From: Corynebacterium sp. TAE3-ERU12
GTDB taxonomy: Bacteria > Actinomycetota > Actinomycetes > Mycobacteriales > Mycobacteriaceae
Reading direction: 5' to 3'
DNA length: 64,000 bases
Assembly: GCF_019209905.1 (NCBI RefSeq)
Contig: NZ_JAHUTM010000003.1
Coordinates: 248,001-312,000, forward strand
Shown: piece by piece, positions 1 to 10,335 of the stretch
Position numbering within the stretch: the stretch's first letter is position 1
How the letters are laid out: every line of letters starts with the position of its first letter
The notes under the pieces: generated by a model
What the model saw: only the letters and a program-made list of their open reading frames with translations
Told to the model about the DNA's origin: nothing
Database searches by the model: none
Translations under genes and position numbers: made by a program

Positions 1-1767
<1,767 letters not shown>

Positions 1768-1897
1768 AAAAATCTCCTGACGTTTTTGGTTCCCTTCGCC
1801 GTCCAGGTTACCGCTGTCTCGGCTGCCGTGTGGGCGTTGCAGCAAAGCTTCCACACCCCGCCCTACCAGCGATTCTTCGTCGGTACGTACTTAGTTT

Positions 1898-2458
1898 TTA
1901 GCCCCACCGACCTATCTCGATACGCTCCCACATTGACGCATCCCAACCTGCAGTGCCTACCCCCGAAAACGCATCCACATCCACCCCCTTTTGGTCAGCT
2001 CCACCACCATCTTCCAGATCGCCTGTATCTATCGCACTATCAGCATATTCACCAGCTCCAGAAGGCCCGCTAGCCTGGTCGTTAACACCCTGAACAAAGG
2101 CCGATTCCTGCCCCCGCAGCCCCACCTCGGTGCGTTCACATTCCTCAGCACCGGGGGTAACCCGTGGCGGTTCGCCTTCCCATGTTTCATAACTGCCATC
2201 GAACAAAATTGTCGTAACGTGATCTACAGCACCATCACCGTCCCGATCGGAAAAAATGCTCAACCCACGGTCGTCGGCAAGCGTGACGGAGGCGTCTGCA
2301 ACACCGGTATGACCGACCTGAAAAAGCTGATCCCCGACGCGCAACACCATGCCGTCATCAACCACACCAGAATCCACCGGCACCGCATCCCCAAGTCCGC
2401 ACACATCACTAGCGGCCAAGGCCCCTAACGAGTACCCACTGGCGTCAATCTCACTCAT
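1898..2458 (-). CDS. DUF6802-like hypothetical protein
   Basis: An acidic 186-residue protein with no signal peptide or membrane segment. The middle carries the calcium-loop-like motif DRDGDGAVD followed by TTILFDGSYETWEGE, a pattern resembling the corynebacterial DUF6802 family. The last 70 residues are rich in D, G and A and look disordered. The start overlaps the stop of the upstream gene by four bases (ATGA, 2455-2458), so it is the third gene of a coupled minus-strand run leading to pckG. Function is unknown. The family assignment is by eye and is moderate; the existence of the gene is well supported by the coupling. Confidence 0.7.
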   Translation of the reverse strand: MSEIDASGYSLGALAASDVCGLGDAVPVDSGVVDDGMVLRVGDQLFQVGHTGVADASVTLADDRGLSIFSDRDGDGAVDHVTTILFDGSYETWEGEPPRVTPGAEECERTEVGLRGQESAFVQGVNDQASGPSGAGEYADSAIDTGDLEDGGGADQKGVDVDAFSGVGTAGWDASMWERIEIGRWG

Positions 2459-3450
2459 GAGTTATCCCTCTCCGGTGCGCGGCCGGCTGGCACGGCACCA
2501 AGTGCAGCGGCGAGTTGCTCCTGCCGCCAACTATGTCGTTCTGGTTCCGGCGCACTGGCCACATCTCGCTCCCACAGCCGGCGCAGTGTGACCACATACC
2601 CAGCAACCCACCGGGTACGCGCAGCACTCCTGCGCGTCCGCTGGTGCGAAATAATCACCACCGCCGCCACACCCAGCCCGACCATCAACGCCAACCACCC
2701 GGCCACCGTCGCACTGACCCCCAGGTGCCGTGCCGGGGTTTCCAACAGCCTGCCGACGCCCACCGCAGCACCGAAGGTCAGCAAACCCACTGCTATATCT
2801 GCTGGCTGGGCAGTAGCCGGCGGCGCCGGCGGGTCCGGGCACGGCGGGGGCGGCACCCCAAGCCGGTCAGCCAGGTCCTCGGCGGCGTCTTCTGCCGCGT
2901 ACAGCAACTCCGTAGCGCTGCTGACCTGCTCGGGCTGCGGGGCAATGGACTCCAGGGACTCCACAATCGCCTGCGGGATTTCCGCCCTGCGCCGCCGCGA
3001 CTGCTGGGCCATAAGCTCCGCCCGCCCGGCGCGCTCCCTGCTGAGTTGGCCAGCCAACATCATCCGGCGCTGCTCAACCGGGGTGGGGCTAACGGGCCGG
3101 GCGGGGCCATCAGCCACCAGGCTCAACTCGTCGGCAAGCCGGGCCGCATCAGCACTATCGCCACTAAGCGGGCAGACCGGGATATGGGCCGGCACCGCCG
3201 CACGCCACTGTGCACTCAGCTCACCGGCATGACTGCCTGCTACCTGGCACAGGCCCACCGCGCAGCGCCCGGTCGCCCCGGATACCGCGCGCACCAGGTC
3301 ACGATCAGTGTCGGTGGGCTGCACCATCCCGTCGACGAGCACAAGCACCACTGCGGTACGGGAGGTGACCACTTCAATGCCCGCCTCCGCCAGCCCGTCG
3401 AGCCGCGCCCATGACGCTGCGGGCCCGGTACAGCTCACGCGCAGGGCCAT
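2455..3450 (-). CDS. Conserved membrane protein with degenerate GTPase-like N-terminus (Rv0209/Rv0210 position)
   Basis: A 331-residue protein of unknown function. The start is set at the ATG at 3450 (MALRVSCTG), which lies inside the last codons of the upstream gene (16-base overlap); the longer frame to 3576 is low-complexity shadow. Residues about 30-100 contain a hydrophobic strand (VVLVLVDG), a QPTDTDRD stretch and a second strand (CAVGLCQVAG). This resembles the region between the G3 and G4 motifs of dynamin-like GTPases, but no NKxD motif is present. An Arg/Glu-rich helical part follows, then two hydrophobic segments near residues 220-285 and a basic tail. It sits where M. tuberculosis has hypothetical genes between pckA and trmB. 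The GTPase likeness is inference. Confidence 0.75.
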   Translation of the reverse strand: MALRVSCTGPAASWARLDGLAEAGIEVVTSRTAVVLVLVDGMVQPTDTDRDLVRAVSGATGRCAVGLCQVAGSHAGELSAQWRAAVPAHIPVCPLSGDSADAARLADELSLVADGPARPVSPTPVEQRRMMLAGQLSRERAGRAELMAQQSRRRRAEIPQAIVESLESIAPQPEQVSSATELLYAAEDAAEDLADRLGVPPPPCPDPPAPPATAQPADIAVGLLTFGAAVGVGRLLETPARHLGVSATVAGWLALMVGLGVAAVVIISHQRTRRSAARTRWVAGYVVTLRRLWERDVASAPEPERHSWRQEQLAAALGAVPAGRAPERDNS

Positions 3451-4067
3451 AACAACTCCTCCAGCCCGGCGCGGACCTCGGGGAAAGCCGCAGCGACCTC
3501 GGCCACACCCATCCGCAACCGCGCGGTGCGGGTCTGTGCCCGGTGCAGCGCCAGGGCATCGCGGACCGCCGCCCACAGTTCAGCCACACCAGCAGTGTCG
3601 GCACCCACATCCCCAATGGTGATGCCTTTGCCCTGCACTTTTCCCGGGTGCGCCACGATCTCGGGCACTGCGGCGGGGGCGCAGCTAGCGTCGGCACGCC
3701 GGGCTGCAGGGTCGTGGGTGAGGCGCACCACCACGTCGGCAACTAGCCGCCCCACCGCCCCGGTTTCGGCGTGGACCCACGCCTGCGGGGCACCCGGCTG
3801 GGCGGTGGCGGCATGGTGTTGCAGGGCCTCGGCAAGCTCGGTTGCGCCCATGGTTTCGGCACCGCGCACCACAACCAGGGGTGGCCCGGCGATATCTTCG
3901 AGCACCTCAGCCACAGCGACGGCAGCTGGGTCGGCCAGATCGGCGGATGCGAGCCAGTCTGTGGCGCGTGACTCGGTCGAATCCGGTGGTTTAACTGGTG
4001 CTTCACGCACTGTGGCACAGAGTTGAGCCATCATTTCCCCCACATAATGATCCCCCACCGCACGCAT
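3435..4067 (-). CDS. Conserved hypothetical protein with degenerate P-loop-like motif
   Basis: A soluble 210-residue protein, first in the three-gene run toward pckG and divergent from trmB. Residues about 62-80 read PLVVVRGAETMGATELAEAL. This has the beta-strand, glycine loop and helix layout of a Walker A motif, but the invariant GK(S/T) is missing. A second strand ends in VVRLTHDP, and another loop holds PGKVQGKGITIGD. Its stop overlaps the next gene's start by 16 bases, so the two are translationally coupled and probably act together. The start could instead be ATG at 4034 or 4031 (MMAQLC). Function unknown. The comparison with a split or decayed GTPase is my inference, not a database match. 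Confidence 0.7.
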   Translation of the reverse strand: MRAVGDHYVGEMMAQLCATVREAPVKPPDSTESRATDWLASADLADPAAVAVAEVLEDIAGPPLVVVRGAETMGATELAEALQHHAATAQPGAPQAWVHAETGAVGRLVADVVVRLTHDPAARRADASCAPAAVPEIVAHPGKVQGKGITIGDVGADTAGVAELWAAVRDALALHRAQTRTARLRMGVAEVAAAFPEVRAGLEELLWPCA

Positions 4068-4125
4068 GACTTACGGCGCGCGGATCGCCGTTAGTCAAAC
4101 ACGCGGACGCACCGACGGCAACATA

Positions 4126-4157
4126 ATTGTCCTCCTCCACAGCCAATAGTGGACAAT
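4126..4157. promoter_or_regulatory. Inverted repeat in the divergent trmB leader
   Basis: ATTGTCC at 4126-4132 and GGACAAT at 4151-4157 form perfect 7-base arms around an 18-base spacer, ending seven bases before the trmB ATG. It lies in the 97-base divergent gap between trmB and the hypothetical pair, so it could be an operator or an mRNA hairpin covering the ribosome-binding region. No known regulator motif is recognised. Confidence 0.35.
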
Positions 4158-4164
4158 AGGCGCG

Positions 4165-5016
4165 ATGAGTACTACCGATTTTTCGCCCAGTGAGGACGCG
4201 CAGCCGCACGCCTGCACTGGGCAGCACAATTCTGCTGATTCTTATTCCCCCGCCACCAACCGCGATGAGGTCGGCGCCCTGCCCTATGGCCGCCCGCTGC
4301 AAACGGAGTTCGACGATGGCCTGGACTACCCGCGCATGGGCGGGGTGAGCTTCCGCCGCGGCACCCTGACCCCCAACCAGACAGCGATCTGGGATGAGCA
4401 CTGGCCCGAGGTGGGCACGGTGCTTTCCGACGAGCAGATCGACGTCGAGCAGTGGTTTGGCCGCCCCGGCCCCACCATCGTCGAGATCGGCTGCGGCACC
4501 GGCACCTCCACGGTGGATATGGCGCCGCGGGAGGCTGACCACAACATCATTGCCGTGGAGCTCTACCGGCCCGGGCTGGCGAAACTGCTGGGCGCGATGG
4601 TGCGCGCAGATGTGCGCAATATCCGCATGGTGCGCGGCGATGGTGTGGAAGTGCTGCAACGCATGATCGCGCCGGGGTCGCTAGCTGGGGTTCGGGTATT
4701 CTTCCCGGACCCGTGGCCGAAGGCCCGGCACCATAAACGCCGCATTATCCAGTCCGGCACGCTGCGGCTGATTGCGTCCCGGCTGGCCCCGGGCGGTGTG
4801 CTGCATGTTGCCACTGACCATGCCGAATACGCCGAGTGGATCGGTGAGCTGCGCGAGGTCGAGCCGGCACTGGAGCCGATGCCCTGGCCGTGGCCGGAGT
4901 CGCCGATGCTATTAGATCGGCCCACAACGAAATTTGAGCGCCGTGGACTTGGTTTGGATCACAGCATCCACGAGTTCGTATGGCGCCGCCGCAAGGACGA
5001 GGAGACCACCACATGA
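4165..5016 (+). CDS. trmB: tRNA (guanine-N7-)-methyltransferase
   Basis: A 283-residue SAM-dependent methyltransferase forming m7G46 in the variable loop of tRNAs. The SAM-binding motif [11 protein letters not shown] lies around residues 110-120, the acidic strand end [10 protein letters not shown] follows, and the TrmB hallmark [15 protein letters not shown] is near residue 178. The C-terminal FERRG motif is also typical. The first 45 residues form a variable disordered extension common in actinobacterial TrmB. Its stop overlaps the ATG of the NYN-domain gene (ATGA). The position next to an MmpL3-type transporter matches the mycobacterial Rv0208c-Rv0206c arrangement. Confidence 0.95.
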   Translation: MSTTDFSPSEDAQPHACTGQHNSADSYSPATNRDEVGALPYGRPLQTEFDDGLDYPRMGGVSFRRGTLTPNQTAIWDEHWPEVGTVLSDEQIDVEQWFGRPGPTIVEIGCGTGTSTVDMAPREADHNIIAVELYRPGLAKLLGAMVRADVRNIRMVRGDGVEVLQRMIAPGSLAGVRVFFPDPWPKARHHKRRIIQSGTLRLIASRLAPGGVLHVATDHAEYAEWIGELREVEPALEPMPWPWPESPMLLDRPTTKFERRGLGLDHSIHEFVWRRRKDEETTT

Positions 5017-5666
5017 GCCGCCACGAGTATTCGGGAGCCGCCCAAACCATGCCCACCTTATTGTTGGTGTGGGACGCGCCGAACCTCGATATGGGCCTTG
5101 GTGCCATTCTTGGTTCGCGCCCGACGGCTGCGCATCGCCCGCGTTTTGACGCCATTGGCCGGTGGCTGGTGGACCAGTCCTTGGAGTGCTCGGAGCGCCT
5201 CGGCACTGAGGTTGAGCCTGAGGCGACGGTCTTTACCAATATCACCCCCGGCGGCGCTGAGATTGTCCGCCCGTGGGTGGAGGCGCTGCGTAATGTCGGT
5301 TTCGCGGTTTTCGCGAAGCCGAAGACGGATGAGGATTCCGATGTCGATCCGGATATGTTGGATCACATTCGGCGTCGGCATGCCGAGGGTGTGCTGCAGG
5401 GGGTCATTGTTGCCTCTGCTGATGGCCAGAATTTCCAGGACATCCTGGAGGAACTGCAGGGTGAGGGCATCCCGGTGACCGTTATTGGTTTCCGTGAGCA
5501 CGCCGCGTGGGCAGTGAACTCGGAGATTCTCACCTTTATTGACCTCGAAGATATTGAGGGCGTGTTCCGCGAGCCGCTGCCGCGCGTGGATCTGGATACG
5601 CTTCCCGACGAGGGCGCCTGGCTGCAGCCTTTCCGTTCGCTGATGTCTCTGCTCAAGGAGCGCTGA
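5013..5666 (+). CDS. NYN (PIN-like) domain protein
   Basis: A 217-residue protein beginning at the ATG that overlaps the trmB stop (MSRHEYSGA); the frame continues upstream to 4980 but inside trmB. It contains [18 protein letters not shown] near residue 15, the acidic start of a NYN/LabA-like PIN fold, and [18 protein letters not shown] near residue 128, with the conserved SADGDF-like metal-site loop. These put it in the NYN family, whose members are thought to be ribonucleases. It corresponds in position to M. tuberculosis Rv0207c. Only five bases separate it from mmpL, so it is co-expressed with the transporter; a mechanistic link is not established by the sequence. Confidence 0.85.
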   Translation: MSRHEYSGAAQTMPTLLLVWDAPNLDMGLGAILGSRPTAAHRPRFDAIGRWLVDQSLECSERLGTEVEPEATVFTNITPGGAEIVRPWVEALRNVGFAVFAKPKTDEDSDVDPDMLDHIRRRHAEGVLQGVIVASADGQNFQDILEELQGEGIPVTVIGFREHAAWAVNSEILTFIDLEDIEGVFREPLPRVDLDTLPDEGAWLQPFRSLMSLLKER

Positions 5667-5671
5667 GGGCT

Positions 5672-7951
5672 ATGTTCCGACGCTGGGGCTTCTTCGCGTA
5701 TCGGCACCGCAGAATCATTCCGGTGGTGCTGATCCTCGCCGTGTTGGCGTTGTACTTCATTGCTGGCACGAAGCTGGGCGACCGCATCGACCAAGAGGGG
5801 TGGAATGACCCGAATGCTGGGTCTACCCGCGCCGCTGAGATCGAAGAAGAGGTCTTCGGCCGCGATAGTTCCGGCGACGTGGTGGTGCTTGTCGACGCCC
5901 CGGAGGGCAGCACTGTTGATGACCCGAAGCTTGCCGACGCTGTGGGCGCGCATCTCAGTGCGGTGCAGAAAGCGCATCCCAACGAGATTGCCGGGATAAC
6001 CAGCTATTTCGATAATGGTGCTGCTGCGCTGGCCACACCGGATAAGAAGACTGCTTTTGCGGCGATCTCGCTGGCTGGGGTGGATAACGAGGTTCTGGAT
6101 AACTACCGCGCCATTGAGGATGACCTCGCCGATACTGACCTCAATATTGAGGTCGCCGGCGCCACCCCGATTGCCGGGGCCTTGGACCGCGGAATGAGCG
6201 GTGACCTCAAGCGCGCCGAGCTCATTGGCCTGCCTTTGGTGGCGGTGCTGCTGCTGGTGGTATTCGGCGGGGTTATCGCCGCGACGATGCCATTGCTCGT
6301 CGGTGTGCTTTCGATCGGCGGTTCGATGGGCATTCTTTCCATCCTGGCGACAATGACCCAGGTCAACCCGTTTGCCCAGTCCGTCGTCACACTGCTGGGT
6401 TTGGGCCTGGCGATCGACTACGGCCTATTTATGGTGTCCCGGTTCCGGGAGGAGCTCGCCGAGGGCACTGATATTGAGCAGGCTGTGGCGAATACGTCGG
6501 CTACGGCGGGTAAGACGGTGGTGTTTTCCGCGGCAATGGTGGCAGTGGCGCTATCCGGGCTGCTGATTTTCCCCCAGGCCTTCCTGAAGTCCGTGGCCTA
6601 CGGTGCGATGTCCGCGGTGGGCTTGGCTGCCCTGTTGTCCTTAGGTGTGCTGCCGGCACTATTTGCCACCCTGGGCCGCAATATTGACCGGTGGTCGGTA
6701 CGTAAGGCCGGGCGGTCCCGCCAGGAGGTGCTGGGCTCGTTCTGGGGCAAGGTGCCCTCCTGGGCGATCCGGCATCCGCGGATTAATGCCGCAGTCATCA
6801 TTGCGCTGTTGATGGCGTTGACTGCGCCGTTGTTCTGGGTGCGTTTCGGCGGCATTAACGAGACCTACCTGCCGCCGCAGAATGAAACCCGGGTGGCCCA
6901 GGAGCGTTTCGACGACCTGTTCCCCACCATGCGCACCAACCCAGTAAAGCTTGTTATCGACGACGGTGGCGACCCCAGCGTTATCGCCCCGATTGCGCAG
7001 CAGGCCAATTCCATCCCCGGTCTTACGGAACGCTTCGAAGTCTCCCGCCCCACCAAGGATGGTGTGACGGTGCTGTCGGCTGGTGTGACCGATCCGTCGG
7101 TTAATGAGTTCGTTGTGAACCGGCTGCGCGATATTGAGGCCCCCGGTAATGCCGAAATATATGTCGGCGGCATGCCCGCAATGGAGGTCGAGTCCATTGA
7201 GGCGCTTTTCGACAAACTGCCGTGGATGCTGCTGTACATGGTGCTGGCCACTTTTGTGCTGATGGCGTTGGTATTCGGTTCGGTGATTCTGCCGGCCAAG
7301 GCCGTCATTATGAACACCCTGGGCTTAGGCGCCACCTTGGGTATTCTCACCGCAATGTTTGTCAGCGGGGTGGGTTCTGACCTGCTGGGATTCACCCCGG
7401 GCCCGCTGATGAGCCCGGTGCTGGTGCTCATCATCGCAATCATTTACGGCCTGTCGACTGACTATGAAGTCTTCCTGCTTTCCCGCATGGTCGAAGACCG
7501 TGAGATGGGGGCGCCAACAAAACACGCGGTGTGGTTCGGCACGGCCAATACCGGCGGAATTATTACTGCTGCGGCGGCCATCATGATTGTGGTGTCCGGG
7601 GCTTTCGCGTTCTCCGATATTGTGATGATGAAGTACATCGCCTTCGGCATGATCGCCGCGCTCATCCTGGATGCGACGATTATCCGCATGTTGCTGGTGC
7701 CTGCGGTGATGACGCTGCTGGGCAGTGATTGTTGGTGGGCGCCGGCGGCAGTAAAGCGCGCCTCCTACATGTTGGGCCACGGCACCGAAACCGCACCGCA
7801 GCTCGAACTGGAACCTGCCCGCACCGCAGCTCTTCCGGCTGGCCCCAGCGCTGACGCGGACCCTGCCCCCACCACTACCGGTAAGTTGCGGGTCCACGAA
7901 CTTCGCGCCCGCCTGGAGCAGGAGCGCCCCACCGACGAGGGCCGCATTTAA
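5672..7951 (+). CDS. cmpL1: MmpL3/CmpL1-type RND transporter for trehalose monomycolate
   Basis: A 759-residue RND-family membrane protein predicted to flip or export trehalose monomycolate across the inner membrane. The topology is the MmpL two-fold repeat: TM1 near residues 15-32, a periplasmic domain, TM2-6 (about 183-330), TM7 near 372-390, a second periplasmic domain, and TM8-12 (about 517-690). The proton-relay Asp-Tyr pairs are both present: D249-Y250 (LAIDYGLF) and D597-Y598 (LSTDYEVF), matching the MmpL3 drug-binding channel. The cytoplasmic tail is about 60 residues, shorter than in mycobacterial MmpL3. The context trmB-NYN-mmpL is that of mmpL3 and of C. glutamicum cmpL1. The symbol is by family and position. 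Confidence 0.9.
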   Translation: MFRRWGFFAYRHRRIIPVVLILAVLALYFIAGTKLGDRIDQEGWNDPNAGSTRAAEIEEEVFGRDSSGDVVVLVDAPEGSTVDDPKLADAVGAHLSAVQKAHPNEIAGITSYFDNGAAALATPDKKTAFAAISLAGVDNEVLDNYRAIEDDLADTDLNIEVAGATPIAGALDRGMSGDLKRAELIGLPLVAVLLLVVFGGVIAATMPLLVGVLSIGGSMGILSILATMTQVNPFAQSVVTLLGLGLAIDYGLFMVSRFREELAEGTDIEQAVANTSATAGKTVVFSAAMVAVALSGLLIFPQAFLKSVAYGAMSAVGLAALLSLGVLPALFATLGRNIDRWSVRKAGRSRQEVLGSFWGKVPSWAIRHPRINAAVIIALLMALTAPLFWVRFGGINETYLPPQNETRVAQERFDDLFPTMRTNPVKLVIDDGGDPSVIAPIAQQANSIPGLTERFEVSRPTKDGVTVLSAGVTDPSVNEFVVNRLRDIEAPGNAEIYVGGMPAMEVESIEALFDKLPWMLLYMVLATFVLMALVFGSVILPAKAVIMNTLGLGATLGILTAMFVSGVGSDLLGFTPGPLMSPVLVLIIAIIYGLSTDYEVFLLSRMVEDREMGAPTKHAVWFGTANTGGIITAAAAIMIVVSGAFAFSDIVMMKYIAFGMIAALILDATIIRMLLVPAVMTLLGSDCWWAPAAVKRASYMLGHGTETAPQLELEPARTAALPAGPSADADPAPTTTGKLRVHELRARLEQERPTDEGRI

Positions 7952-9081
7952 TGGCCGGGCGCGCAGCTCGCCTCGGCGCACAACTGCGCCAGGCGTGGTC
8001 TCGGTTCCAGGCGCTGACCCACGCCACGTGGTTCCGGTGGGTTATGGGCATCGCCTTCCTCATCGGGGCAGTGGTGCTGATCAGCACTAATGAGGATTTC
8101 ATCGCCGAGGCCTGGCATACCCTGCTCGCCGCGGACTTCACCTGGATCGGGATTTCGGTCGCGGCCCTGGCAGTGTCGTTTTTCGCGATGGCCGAGGTCA
8201 TGCGGTTACTCTTCCGCGCCGCCGGGGTGAACCAAGCCACGGTGCGCTCCACTAATTCCCTGGTATTGGCGTCTAATGCGTGGTCGGTGACGGTGCCCGG
8301 TGGTGTTGCCTTCGCCACCGCCTTGCAGATTCGGCGCCAGTTGGCGTGGGGTGCCTCACCGGTTGTGGTGAGCTGGTTCATGGTGTTCTCCGGGGCACTG
8401 AGCACCCTGGGCCTGACTGCGCTGGCCATCCTGAGCCTGTTCTTCATTGGCAATAATCCCGCGCCGGTGCGCCTTATCGCGTCCTTCGCTGCGGTCTTGG
8501 CGTTGACGACGCTGTTGTGGTGGCTTTCCCGCAAGCCCCGGGTGATTCGTTTTGCCGCTTTGCGCTGCCTGGAGGCGTTTAATCGGTTGCGGCGCAGGGA
8601 TCGGCGGGCTGGCCAACGCCGGGTCGAGGACATGATTTCGCAGCTCACTGAGGTGGAATTGTCCTTGGACCGGATGCTTGTGGTCTTGGCGTGGTCCTTA
8701 TTTAACTGGCTTGCCGACGTGGTTTGCCTCTATGCCGCTATCCGGGCGATCGGGGTGGATGATATGTCCTCGACCGCGGTGTTATTGGCCTTCGTTACCG
8801 GCAAGGTGGCTGGTTTCATCCAGGCCACTCCCGGAGGGGTGGGCCCGGTCGAGGCGGTGCTGACCACCACCCTGGTTGCTGCGGGAATGGTGGCAACGCA
8901 GGCCTTCGCGGCGATCATTGTGTACCGCACCATTAGTTTTGTGCTTCCGGCCGCGGTTGGCTGGCTGATTTTTCTCATCAACTTCGGTGATGAATCCCCG
9001 CAGCGCGGCCGGTATAGCATGGACAGCACACGTGCAGGTGGTGGCTCTTATGCCGCCAATCAGCCGTCTTCTAAGGAGTAA
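7951..9081 (+). CDS. Flippase-like integral membrane protein (LPG synthase transmembrane-domain family)
   Basis: A 376-residue polytopic protein whose ATG shares one base with the mmpL stop (TAATG). About eight hydrophobic segments are visible, with the conserved pieces NAWSVTVPGGVAFA and ATPGGVGPVEAVL that define the lysylphosphatidylglycerol-synthetase transmembrane (flippase-like, UPF0104) family. It has no catalytic aminoacyl-transferase domain, so it is unlikely to make lysyl-PG; lipid translocation is the usual proposal. The C-terminal 30 residues are polar. Tight coupling to mmpL suggests a role in envelope lipid traffic, which is inference. Confidence 0.85.
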   Translation: MAGRAARLGAQLRQAWSRFQALTHATWFRWVMGIAFLIGAVVLISTNEDFIAEAWHTLLAADFTWIGISVAALAVSFFAMAEVMRLLFRAAGVNQATVRSTNSLVLASNAWSVTVPGGVAFATALQIRRQLAWGASPVVVSWFMVFSGALSTLGLTALAILSLFFIGNNPAPVRLIASFAAVLALTTLLWWLSRKPRVIRFAALRCLEAFNRLRRRDRRAGQRRVEDMISQLTEVELSLDRMLVVLAWSLFNWLADVVCLYAAIRAIGVDDMSSTAVLLAFVTGKVAGFIQATPGGVGPVEAVLTTTLVAAGMVATQAFAAIIVYRTISFVLPAAVGWLIFLINFGDESPQRGRYSMDSTRAGGGSYAANQPSSKE

Positions 9082-9083
9082 CC

Positions 9084-9470
9084 ATGTCCTCACCGAAAAC
9101 TTCTCAAGCCCCAATGGTGACTATGGCCGTCGATGTGGTCATGGTGCTAGTGTTCGCCATCCTCGCCCGGCTGGCCCACCAGTCCGCCGATGAGCCGTTT
9201 ACGGTCGCCAATGTGCTGGACACGTGGTGGCCGTTCGTACTTGGTGCTATCGCCGGTGGTGCGGTCATGATGGCCTCTGCCCGGCCGCTTATCCGGGTCG
9301 CCCCCGGCGGAGTGATCGTATGGATCTGCACTGTCGCCTCGGGCCTGGGCATTTGGGCACTGCGCCACGGCAGTGTGCCGCACTGGTCATTCATTATCGT
9401 CGCCACCGTGATGAGTGGTCTTTTGCTTCTGGGCTGGCGCGCGATCGCCATTGCCCTCAATAAGAGGTAG
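9084..9470 (+). CDS. DUF3054 membrane protein
   Basis: A 128-residue protein with four hydrophobic segments (about residues 14-30, 48-66, 76-92 and 103-120) and the DUF3054 opening VDVVMVLVFAILARLAH. A good ribosome site (AAGGAG) precedes the ATG, which follows the flippase-like gene by two bases. It is the last gene of the trmB-NYN-mmpL unit and is followed by a strong terminator. Function unknown. Confidence 0.85.
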   Translation: MSSPKTSQAPMVTMAVDVVMVLVFAILARLAHQSADEPFTVANVLDTWWPFVLGAIAGGAVMMASARPLIRVAPGGVIVWICTVASGLGIWALRHGSVPHWSFIIVATVMSGLLLLGWRAIAIALNKR

Positions 9471-9486
9471 CGCTTAGGCCTACTGA

Positions 9487-9523
9487 AGGCGCCCCGACGG
9501 TTATGCCGTCGGGGCGCCTTTTT
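9487..9523 (+). terminator. Rho-independent terminator of the trmB-mmpL unit
   Basis: A perfect 14-base stem (AGGCGCCCCGACGG with its complement), a five-base loop (TTATG) and a T-rich tail, 16 bases after the DUF3054 stop. Confidence 0.9.
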
Positions 9524-9543
9524 CTCGTCGGTGCGTACTCCAA

Positions 9544-10224
9544 CTACTTCACGGGTACGCCCTTAGCGTCTCGGTCATAGCCTGCCGAACCCATCAGGAT
9601 CAGAATGAACTCGATGAAGACCCAAATGTAGAGACCACCGAGGATGACGAAACCGACCACGAAAAGGATGGTGAGCCAGCCGAACAGGAACAGGACCAAC
9701 TGGGTGACAGCGCGACCGGTGTAGCCGAGGTAGAAATTGTGCGCGCCGATACCGCCGATGAAGAACGCTAATAGCGCAGCGGCGACCTGGCTTTTCTGCA
9801 ATGCCTGCGGCGGCTGGCCAGCCCACTGCTGCGGGGCGCCGTACTGCTGCTGGCCGGCGTACTGTTGCTGACCCCCGTATTGCTGCTGGCCACCGTACTG
9901 CTGCTGGCCACCGTACTGCTGCTGGCCACCGTACTGTTGCGGGGCACCCCACTGCTGACCAGCTTGCTGCTGGCCGCTGTACTGCTGCGGAGCACTCCAC
10001 TGCTGGTTGCCCTGCTGCTGCGGTGCTTCGTACTGCTGCGGGGCGTTATTCTGCGACTGGCCGTCGTTGTGCGGCTGGCCGTCGTTGTGCGGCCAGTTAT
10101 AGGCAGCAGGCTGGGCGCTAGACTGCTGGGCTTCCTTCTGGCTGCCGTCATTATTGTCAAAAGACGACGTGGGGTTATCGAAGGGTGCCGAACCGGATTC
10201 GCGGTCCTGGTCATGTTCTGCCAT
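9544..10224 (-). CDS. TM2-domain protein with Gln/Gly/Tyr-rich tandem repeats
   Basis: A 226-residue protein. Residues 1-35 are acidic, and residues 36-135 are a low-complexity region dominated by QQQYGG and PQQY units. The C-terminus is a TM2 domain: KSQVAAALLAFFIGGIGAHNFYLGY, a polar turn, then two more hydrophobic stretches ending in GYDRDAKGVPVK. TM2 proteins are small membrane proteins of unclear role; the disordered aromatic-rich N-terminus could drive self-association on the cytoplasmic face (inference). An AGGAG site precedes the ATG. The gene stands alone between the plus-strand terminator and accD3. Confidence 0.85.
   Translation of the reverse strand: MAEHDQDRESGSAPFDNPTSSFDNNDGSQKEAQQSSAQPAAYNWPHNDGQPHNDGQSQNNAPQQYEAPQQQGNQQWSAPQQYSGQQQAGQQWGAPQQYGGQQQYGGQQQYGGQQQYGGQQQYAGQQQYGAPQQWAGQPPQALQKSQVAAALLAFFIGGIGAHNFYLGYTGRAVTQLVLFLFGWLTILFVVGFVILGGLYIWVFIEFILILMGSAGYDRDAKGVPVK
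9841..9949 (-). repeat. In-gene tandem repeat encoding QQQYGG units
   Basis: About six near-identical copies of an 18-base unit (sense strand CAGCAGCAGTACGGTGGC and variants) in frame within the TM2 gene. Copies differ mainly at synonymous positions and at one GGC/GCC codon. Such arrays change length by slippage, so copy number may vary between strains. Confidence 0.85.
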
Positions 10225-10335
10225 GGGGAACTCCTAATGAAAATGCGGATTAGAGATTATCCTGTCTAGTTTTTCAGTATAAACAAGACACCTGCCGCAT
10301 TGATTAGCAGTACCTAACCACCCCCCGATGAACCA

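Noticed and set aside
9841..9949. Regular repeats that could suggest a CRISPR array
   Set aside because: The copies are contiguous with no spacers and are in frame within a protein-coding gene.
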